A DNA stretch of 33,844 nt, from positions 1 to 33,844 of the forward strand of contig NVRM01000019.1 in the NCBI GenBank assembly GCA_002400885.1, given 5' to 3'. Each line of letters opens with the position of its first letter. Within the stretch, counting starts at the first letter, position 1. Under the pieces are notes generated by a model that saw only the letters and a program-made list of their open reading frames with translations, did no database searches and was not told the origin of the DNA. Shown here in pieces: positions 27,240-33,844 of the stretch. Source of the stretch: Flavobacteriaceae bacterium (GTDB taxonomy: Bacteria > Bacteroidota > Bacteroidia > Flavobacteriales > Flavobacteriaceae). Made by a program: the position numbers and the translations under genes.

Positions 27240-28730
27240 TTATTTTACAATGAATTTTTCTTCTTTTACCATGTCTATCATAGCATTAATATCATCTTTT
27301 AAGATTCTATCGTCTTCTAATTTATCTACTTTACTTCGTATGATCGCAAAGTTGGCCTCTATAATTTTAGAAAATTTGTTTGGTTTTCTAAATTCAAGTG
27401 CTTGTGCACCATACATCAACTCAATGGCCAATATTTTTTCTATATTCCCTAATATCTGATTAAATTTTCGTCCAGAAATACTTCCCATAGACACGTGATC
27501 TTCTTGTCCTAAAGAGGTAGGAACACTATCCGCTGAAGGAGGAAAACATAAAGATTTGTTTTCTGTAACTAAGGCTGCCGTGGTGTATTGTGGAATCATA
27601 AAACCTGAATTCAACCCTCCAGCTGCAGTTAATAAACGAGGCAATCCATACAGGCCTTCTAATAATAAATAACAGCGTCTGTCTGCTATATTCCCTAATT
27701 CCGAAGAAGCCAATGCACAGTAATCAATGGCCATTGCCAAGGGTTGTCCATGGAAGTTCCCTCCCGAAATAGCTTCCGTATCACTCAAAATAATTGGATT
27801 GTCGGTTACGGAATTTAATTCCACTTCCGCCAATTCATTCAGGTGGAAAAAAGCATTTCTAGAAGCTCCATGTACCTGAGGGATACAACGTAATGAATAC
27901 GGATCCTGAACACGTTCACAATTTATATGAGATTTTAAATTGGGAGAATCTTTTAATAGCATACGCATGCGTTCTGCTACCAGTAACGTTCCTTTAAAAG
28001 GACGGATTCTATGTAATTCTTCTCTAAATGGTGAGGCACTTCCTTGGAAACCTTCCAAACTCATCGCACCCGCTACATCAGCAAGGTTTAATAAGTATTC
28101 CATTTTTTGCAAACCTACTACCGTATGAGCTAAAATAAATTGTGTCCCATTAATCAAGCCCAAACCTTCTTTGGCTTCAAGGACTATGATGTCTAGACCA
28201 TGTGCTTTTAATACTTCTTTTGCAGGTATAATTTCATCGTTTTTCCAAAATTCTCCTTCTCCTAATAAAGGTAAGAACAAATGTGATAAGGGCGCCAAAT
28301 CTCCGGATGCACCTACCGACCCTTGTTCTGGAACTACGGGTAATAGATCGTTTTCTATAAAGTATAAGATGCGTTCAATTACAGACAATCGCACCCCTGA
28401 ATAACCTTGACATAAGGCGTGAACCTTACAAATCATCATTATTTTAGAGAATTTTTTATCAATTGAATTCCCCACACCTACTGCATGCGTTATCAATAAG
28501 TTTTTTTGTAGTTTACTCGTATCGTTTTTCGAGATTTGAGTATCACATAAAGGACCAAATCCTGTATTAATTCCATACACTGCCTTGTCGCCATTGGCCA
28601 TCTTTTCTACTTTAGCGCGACATGTATTTACCTTTTCTATAGCAAGGTCTGTTAATGAGGTTTTCAATTCGCCCGAGGCGATCTTTAAAACTTTAGAGAC
28701 TGTAAGTTGATCTATTCCGTATTTAAACAT
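27240..28730 (-). CDS. hutH: Histidine ammonia-lyase
   Basis: YGINTGFGPLCDTQIS, GSVGASGDLAPLSHLFLPLLGEGE (MIO ASG), DNPIILSDTEAISGGNFHGQPLAMAID. Confidence 0.96.
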   Translation of the reverse strand: MFKYGIDQLTVSKVLKIASGELKTSLTDLAIEKVNTCRAKVEKMANGDKAVYGINTGFGPLCDTQISKNDTSKLQKNLLITHAVGVGNSIDKKFSKIMMICKVHALCQGYSGVRLSVIERILYFIENDLLPVVPEQGSVGASGDLAPLSHLFLPLLGEGEFWKNDEIIPAKEVLKAHGLDIIVLEAKEGLGLINGTQFILAHTVVGLQKMEYLLNLADVAGAMSLEGFQGSASPFREELHRIRPFKGTLLVAERMRMLLKDSPNLKSHINCERVQDPYSLRCIPQVHGASRNAFFHLNELAEVELNSVTDNPIILSDTEAISGGNFHGQPLAMAIDYCALASSELGNIADRRCYLLLEGLYGLPRLLTAAGGLNSGFMIPQYTTAALVTENKSLCFPPSADSVPTSLGQEDHVSMGSISGRKFNQILGNIEKILAIELMYGAQALEFRKPNKFSKIIEANFAIIRSKVDKLEDDRILKDDINAMIDMVKEEKFIVK

Positions 28731-28780
28731 GAGTAATTGTTATTTTTTGTAAAGTTATTCTTATTTTTGATACTTACCAA

Positions 28781-28804
28781 TATCAATAATGACAGTTATT
28801 AATA
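28781..28804. promoter_or_regulatory. Candidate LysR-type operator between hutH and the LysR gene
   Basis: tat-c-aataa-tgacag-ttatt-a-ata: near-perfect dyad in the divergent intergenic region, just before LysR ATG 28808. Confidence 0.45.
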
Positions 28805-28807
28805 ACT

Positions 28808-29686
28808 ATGAGTAATCAAATAGAAGTTAGACATCTTAAATATTTCTTGGCAGTCGCTGAGGAGCTGCATTTTAGAAAGGCCGCTGAGCGCTTGTTTATA
28901 TCTCAACCCGGATTGAGTAGGCAAATAAAACAACTAGAAGAATCCTTGGGAACACGTCTTTTTGAACGTAACAACCGAAAAGTACAATTGACAAGTGCAG
29001 GGGTGTATTTAAAAAATGAAACCCAGCTACATTTGAAGCATTTAGACCATATGCTTAAACATACCAAACTTTTAGGAGGAGGCTTAGAAGGACAATTAAA
29101 ATTGGGTTATGTAGGTTCTGCCATGCAGAACTTTATTCCGGAATTATTACTGAAATTCAGGAGATTACACCCAACTATTCATTTTAAATTAGCGGAATTA
29201 GACAATCAAAAACAAATAGAAAGTTTAATTTCACACGACATCGACTTAGGTTTTATTAGGCTTGATCACGTCCCAAAAGGACTTCAAACAAAAACCGTTT
29301 TTAAAGATACTTTTTCATTGGTACTTCCTAAGAATCACCACTTAAACAAAGACAATTTTAAGGGATTGTTTCAGTTAAAAGAGGCGCCTTTTATCTTGTT
29401 CGAGAAGTCCTATAGTCCCGCTTATTTTGAGAAAGTAATGCAATTATTTGAACAAAGTGGTTTTCAACCCATTGTTTCCCATACCTCGGTCAATGCGAGT
29501 ACTATTTTTAGATTGGTAGAAAACAATTTTGGCGTTTCCATTGTTCCTACCTCCTTACAATTGGGCTATGCCATGGACATTCAGTTTATAGAATTAATAC
29601 ATGTACCGCAGCGGACTGTCTTATCGGCTGTTTGGAATAGTGAAAACAGAAACCCAGTGTTGCAAAAAATGTTAGAATTACTTTAA
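28808..29686 (+). CDS. LysR family transcriptional regulator
   Basis: IEVRHLKYFLAVAEELHFRKAAERLFISQPGLSRQIKQLEESLGTRLFERNNRKVQLTSAG HTH; LysR substrate-binding domain. Confidence 0.95.
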   Translation: MSNQIEVRHLKYFLAVAEELHFRKAAERLFISQPGLSRQIKQLEESLGTRLFERNNRKVQLTSAGVYLKNETQLHLKHLDHMLKHTKLLGGGLEGQLKLGYVGSAMQNFIPELLLKFRRLHPTIHFKLAELDNQKQIESLISHDIDLGFIRLDHVPKGLQTKTVFKDTFSLVLPKNHHLNKDNFKGLFQLKEAPFILFEKSYSPAYFEKVMQLFEQSGFQPIVSHTSVNASTIFRLVENNFGVSIVPTSLQLGYAMDIQFIELIHVPQRTVLSAVWNSENRNPVLQKMLELL

Positions 29687-29743
29687 TCGCTGTTTAAAAA
29701 GAAAAAGTGGCCATTAGGAACTTGGCAATAGGTGGAGATAAAA

Positions 29744-29779
29744 CAAAAAAAGCTGACAATATATTTCATATCATCAGCT
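29744..29779 (-). terminator. Rho-independent terminator of the SF2 helicase gene
   Basis: Minus strand agctgatgatat-gaaat-atattgtcagct + T7; two wobble pairs exist only on the minus strand. Confidence 0.6.
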
Positions 29780-29806
29780 TCTCTCTATTATATATTCTAA
29801 AAAAGT

Positions 29807-31366
29807 CTATTCTTCGGGCGGAAACCCATGAATTTCTTCAAAGTCTTTATCAAAGTTATCACGCAGGTAAAAACGTAATTTTGTACGATAGTCTTCTCTT
29901 AGCCAATCCACAAAATTATGGGTTGAGCGGCTAATACATTTGGTGTATCTGCCAATTCTAAAATCGATGTCATCCCCTAATTTACGGGCTAAATCCATCG
30001 CGTCATAGACATCTTCACTGTTTTCTATACAAATCTTTGCCTGTTGCTTAATCGAACGTTCTAACACAACTTTAGAAGATTCTCCTTTAGCAATCGCAGC
30101 GATATATACTTTTCTAATATCAAAAGAAACATCTTCGGTTTTAGAAAATTGTGCACGAAGTTCCTTAGGCATCTCATAAGAAAAATGGCTTTCAATTTCC
30201 TCATCATCCGCCAAGCGCTCTAAGTAATAATTAGGTGATCTAAATATTTTTTCCCAATCTAAATCTGCTCCCCAAGGACCAAAACGTTGAAAGTTATTTC
30301 CAAAATCTAGAATTTTAAAACTTGATTTGTCTTTTAAAATACGAGAACCACGACCAATCATCTGATAATAAAGCGACAATGATTTTGTGGCTCTATTTAA
30401 AATGATGGTATTAATGGTTGGTTCATCAAAACCAGTCGTTAAAATACTTACAGAAGTTAAAATAGCCGATGGGGTATTTTTAAACCAATCAAGAATTTGT
30501 CTACGTTCCGTTTTTGATGCTGTATTGTCTAAATGGGCAATTTCATAACCCGCTTCTTTAAACGTGTTATACACGTGAATAGAAGTGTTAATACCATTAT
30601 TAAAGATCAAGGTTTTCTTGCCTAACGAATGTGTTTGATACGCTTGCACCAGTTTGTGAAGCATGTCGTTATTCGTATACAAATCCTCCGAAGATTTCAC
30701 GGTATAATCACCATTAGACCCTACCACTAGCGAAGTCAATCCTACATTGTAAGAAAACGTTTCTGGACGTGCTAAAAATTCACTCTCAATTAGAGATTCA
30801 ATAGTCTCTCCTACCAACAGTTCCTGGTAATTATCCGTCATCGGTAATTTCACATTGGAACTCAAAGGCGTTGCTGTCACTCCAAGGATAAATGATTTAT
30901 CAAAAAACTTAAACAACTTGGTAAACGAGTTGTAATGGGCCTCATCAATAATCACCAAACCGATATCTGAGATATCTAATTTACCGTCATTTAAACGATT
31001 ATTTAAGGTCTCTACCATGGCAACAAAACAGCTGTATTTGTCTTGATCATCCAGGTTTGCCTTACTGTCAATAACTTTATTATCTACTCCAAAACCATCA
31101 AGCATCCCTGATGTTTGTCTACAAAGCTCTACACGGTGAGTCATCACTAATACACGCTTTTTGTGATGTTTTAGATACTGACGAACTATTTCTGAAAAAA
31201 TCACTGTTTTCCCTCCTCCCGTAGGAAGTTGGTATAACAAATGATAATCCTCCGCAGCATCTTCAAAGCGTCTAAATATTTCATTTATAGCCCCCTTCTG
31301 ATAGGAATATAATTCCTTTCCTGTTTTCTTTTCCGTAGATTCTCCAGCTGATACGTTCTCCGACAT
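29807..31366 (-). CDS. DEAD/DEAH-box (SF2, UvrB/ResIII-type) helicase
   Basis: LLYQLPTGGGKTVIFSEIV (Walker A), VIIDEAHYNS, GVTATPLSS, SILTTGFDEPTINTIILNRATKSLSLYYQMIGRGSRI. Confidence 0.92.
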   Translation of the reverse strand: MSENVSAGESTEKKTGKELYSYQKGAINEIFRRFEDAAEDYHLLYQLPTGGGKTVIFSEIVRQYLKHHKKRVLVMTHRVELCRQTSGMLDGFGVDNKVIDSKANLDDQDKYSCFVAMVETLNNRLNDGKLDISDIGLVIIDEAHYNSFTKLFKFFDKSFILGVTATPLSSNVKLPMTDNYQELLVGETIESLIESEFLARPETFSYNVGLTSLVVGSNGDYTVKSSEDLYTNNDMLHKLVQAYQTHSLGKKTLIFNNGINTSIHVYNTFKEAGYEIAHLDNTASKTERRQILDWFKNTPSAILTSVSILTTGFDEPTINTIILNRATKSLSLYYQMIGRGSRILKDKSSFKILDFGNNFQRFGPWGADLDWEKIFRSPNYYLERLADDEEIESHFSYEMPKELRAQFSKTEDVSFDIRKVYIAAIAKGESSKVVLERSIKQQAKICIENSEDVYDAMDLARKLGDDIDFRIGRYTKCISRSTHNFVDWLREDYRTKLRFYLRDNFDKDFEEIHGFPPEE

Positions 31367-31454
31367 AATTTGTTTTTATAAGTCTACAAAAATATAATTT
31401 TAAAGGTACTTTGATCGCAATTTTAATAAAATTACGATATTTTTTCACACCTAC

Positions 31455-31492
31455 AACTGTTTGATTCTTATAAATTGAGAATCAAACAGTTT
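31455..31492 (-). terminator. Terminator-like inverted repeat after the DUF1456 gene
   Basis: aactgtttgattct-tataaattg-agaatcaaacagtt, perfect 14-bp stem. Confidence 0.6.
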
Positions 31493-31547
31493 TGATATAT
31501 TTTTTATGTTATTCGTTAACCTAGATTTGATTAACGGTATATGCAAT

Positions 31548-31814
31548 TTAGTTGTTTTGGTCCTTTTCAGGTGCTTTCTCTCCTTTTTTAGGCATCGGTC
31601 CACGTAAATGTACCACTAAACCATTTAAAAAGTTACGTAAAATCTGATCTCCACACTCTACATATTTTGCATGATTTTCATTTCTGAAAAAAGCATTCAA
31701 TTCACTTTTAGATACTTTAAAATCTACCAAGCCACAAATGGCTACGATATCGGTATCTCTTAATTTAAGAGCAACTCTTAATTTTTTAAAAATATCGTTA
31801 TTCGTCAATCCCAT
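31548..31814 (-). CDS. DUF1456 (YehS-like) family protein
   Basis: MGLTNNDIFKKLRVALKLRDTDIVAICGLVDFKVSKSELNAFFRNENHAKYVECGDQILRNFLNGLVVHLRG. Confidence 0.85.
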   Translation of the reverse strand: MGLTNNDIFKKLRVALKLRDTDIVAICGLVDFKVSKSELNAFFRNENHAKYVECGDQILRNFLNGLVVHLRGPMPKKGEKAPEKDQNN

Positions 31815-31815
31815 A

Positions 31816-32931
31816 TTATTTAATTTCTTTAAATTGAATTCCTAAAGCTTCTTGTATTTCTTTAATCTTTTCAACTTCATTTGGAATGATAAACGCGATA
31901 GAAACACCTGTTTTCCCTGCTCTTGCAGTTCTTCCACTACGGTGCGTATAGTATTCCATTTTTTCTGGTAACTGGTGATGTAATACAAAACCTAAATTCT
32001 GAACATCTATTCCACGTGCCGAAACATCCGTAGAAATCATTACCTGAATGGTTTGATTTTTAAAAGCACGCATTACTTTATCGCGTTCCTTTTGTTGCAT
32101 ATCGCCTTCTAAGGCACCTACAGAAAACCCGTCTTCAAGCAGTTGTTCGCATAAATTTCTAGTTCCAGCTTTGGTTCTACAAAAGATAATTCCACGAGCA
32201 TCATCTGCTCCTTCTAAGAAACCTACAATATCATTGTATTTTTCCTTAATCGTAGTTTTAATATATCTATGGGTAATGTTTTCGTTAACCGCTCTGTTTT
32301 TGGTGATTTCCACACGTTCAGCATCAGAAGTCATGTATTTTTTAATAATACCTCTAATTTCTTCTGGCATTGTTGCAGAAAACAACCATGTTTTACTTGT
32401 TTTAGCACAGTAACGTAACACTGTATTAATATCCTGCTTAAATCCCATACTTAACATTTCGTCTGCCTCGTCTAAAACAACAGTATTTACCTGTTTTAGA
32501 TTGATGCTTCCGCGTTCAATTAAGTCAATTAAACGTCCTGGAGTCGCCACAACAACATGTGTAGTACGGCTTAAATTTGACATTTGCTTGTCTATCTTTT
32601 CTCCTCCATATACCGCTTCAATAAAGATTTTATCTTCGGTATATTTCGTATAACGGAACAATTGTTTCTTGATTTGCTGCACCAATTCTCGTGTTGGAGA
32701 CAACACTAAAGTTTGGATAGCTCCTAATTCTGGATTTATATGATGTAATATTGGCAATCCAAAAGCAGCAGTTTTCCCTGTTCCTGTTTGGGCTAAACCA
32801 ATAAAATCGGTTGGTTTTTTTAATAAGATTGGAATGGTGAGTTCCTGAATTTCAGTAGGTGATTTAATGTTCAGCTCTTTTAAAGCTTCCATATATTTTT
32901 TATCTACCCCTAATTCTAAAAATGTTGACAT
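31816..32931 (-). CDS. DEAD/DEAH-box ATP-dependent RNA helicase
   Basis: Q motif SPTEIQELTIP, GLAQTGTGKTAAFGLPIL, LSPTRELVQQI, VLDEADEMLSMGF, FSATMPEEIRG, STDVSARGIDVQNLGFVLHHQLPEKMEYYTHRSGRTARAGKTG. Confidence 0.96.
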   Translation of the reverse strand: MSTFLELGVDKKYMEALKELNIKSPTEIQELTIPILLKKPTDFIGLAQTGTGKTAAFGLPILHHINPELGAIQTLVLSPTRELVQQIKKQLFRYTKYTEDKIFIEAVYGGEKIDKQMSNLSRTTHVVVATPGRLIDLIERGSINLKQVNTVVLDEADEMLSMGFKQDINTVLRYCAKTSKTWLFSATMPEEIRGIIKKYMTSDAERVEITKNRAVNENITHRYIKTTIKEKYNDIVGFLEGADDARGIIFCRTKAGTRNLCEQLLEDGFSVGALEGDMQQKERDKVMRAFKNQTIQVMISTDVSARGIDVQNLGFVLHHQLPEKMEYYTHRSGRTARAGKTGVSIAFIIPNEVEKIKEIQEALGIQFKEIK

Positions 32932-33146
32932 GATATTATTTTAATGGCTACAAAGATACGGTTAATCCTCTTTATTTCACCAATTTTAAAACGTAGTTTT
33001 ATCAGCCTGTATTTTAGCCTCCTCTTTTAGGTCGATTTCTCGGTAATTTAAACCTTGTTTATTTTTACTATCTTAAACTATAAATGGGACAATCATTCTA
33101 AAACAAAGACTATTTTTGCCCTAAATAATCCAATGAACAGTATCCC

Positions 33147-33844
33147 ATGAATGTAAAACAACTTCTTATCATAGGCTTAGTATGGCCTGAACCAACTTCT
33201 ACAGCAGCAGGAATTAGAATGTGTCAATTGATGGATTTTTTCACCCTCCAAGGATATCAGATTACTGTGGCTTCTGCGGCTGGAACAAGCGATAACTCCT
33301 TAGATTTAGAAGGCATCAATATCACACAAAAAAAAATAATTCTAAACGACCCTTCTTTTGACGATTTTATTACAACATTGAAACCGAGTGTTGTCATATT
33401 TGACCGTTTTTTAATAGAAGAACAATACGGATGGCGGGTTGCAGAGCACTGCCCTACCGCCTTACGGATTTTGGACACCGAAGATTTACATTTTTTAAGA
33501 AACGCACGTCACAAGGCATTAAAAAAAGGAATTACATGCAATGATGACCTCTTATTTACCGACGATGCAAAACGGGAGATTGCAAGTATTTATAGGTGTG
33601 ATCTAAGCTTAATTATTTCTACTGTTGAAATGGACCTGCTTAAAAACACGTTTAATATAGACGAATCCCTATTGTTTTACTTGCCATTTCTATCACCTAA
33701 ACTACCAACGGACATCTTTTCTAGCTACCCGAAATTTAATGAACGTATAGACTTTATGACCATCGGTAATTTTAGACATGCCCCGAACTGGCAGTCTATT
33801 TTATACTTAAAACAAGAAATTTGGCCCTTGATTCGCAAAAAACT
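33147..33844 (+). CDS. Glycosyltransferase-like protein, 3' truncated by window (absent from the supplied ORF track)
   Basis: Manual translation is open from ATG 33147 to the window end: MNVKQLLIIGLVWPEPTSTAAGIRMCQLMDFFTLQGYQITVASAAGTSDN...VVIFDRFLIEEQYGWRVAEHCPTALRILDTEDLHFLRNARHKALKK...FMTIGNFRHAPNWQSILYLKQEIWPLIRKK. Confidence 0.75.
   Translation, partial: MNVKQLLIIGLVWPEPTSTAAGIRMCQLMDFFTLQGYQITVASAAGTSDNSLDLEGINITQKKIILNDPSFDDFITTLKPSVVIFDRFLIEEQYGWRVAEHCPTALRILDTEDLHFLRNARHKALKKGITCNDDLLFTDDAKREIASIYRCDLSLIISTVEMDLLKNTFNIDESLLFYLPFLSPKLPTDIFSSYPKFNERIDFMTIGNFRHAPNWQSILYLKQEIWPLIRKK

Noticed and set aside
29707-29934. 75-aa plus-strand ORF after LysR
   Set aside because: Overlaps the terminator hairpin and the 3' end of the helicase gene; no supporting features.
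29807-31366. SF2 helicase as part of a restriction/defence system
   Set aside because: No methyltransferase, nuclease or other defence gene nearby; neighbours are housekeeping genes. Similar stand-alone helicases are common in flavobacteria.

Overview
This window is an ordinary chromosomal segment of an AT-rich Bacteroidetes genome, most likely Flavobacteriaceae. The lineage is inferred from T9SS type-B sorting, Bacteroidetes TAnnTTTG -7 elements, DUF4252/ECF genes and gene content. I see no CRISPR array, prophage, transposase, integron, rRNA or defence island. Content: the 3' end of a HYR-repeat gliding-motility/T9SS adhesin-like gene; an M1 aminopeptidase; an ECF sigma / short membrane protein / two-DUF4252 cassette; an S41 peptidase lipoprotein and two further lipoproteins; pepT; lysA; a flavobacterial protein often labelled 'asparagine synthetase B'; dnaB; an FKBP-like lipoprotein with an Asp-rich calcium-binding-type tail; an S4 protein; a CarboxypepD_reg-like protein; a tandem GNAT; a phosphoribosyltransferase overlapping aroK; tRNA-Lys(UUU) and tRNA-Leu(GAG); OsmC and Crp/Fnr genes; a STAS-like small protein; a hutHUG operon with divergent LysR gene; an SF2 helicase; DUF1456 plus a DEAD-box RNA helicase; and the start of a glycosyltransferase-like gene running off the window. 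The best leads are non-coding or regulatory: a structured convergent intergenic region after lysA, a 22-bp perfect palindrome overlapping a promoter at 23662, a terminator pointing the wrong way at 17204, and the ECF/DUF4252 cassette. No strong case for a wholly new system is visible. All family calls are by eye, with no database search.
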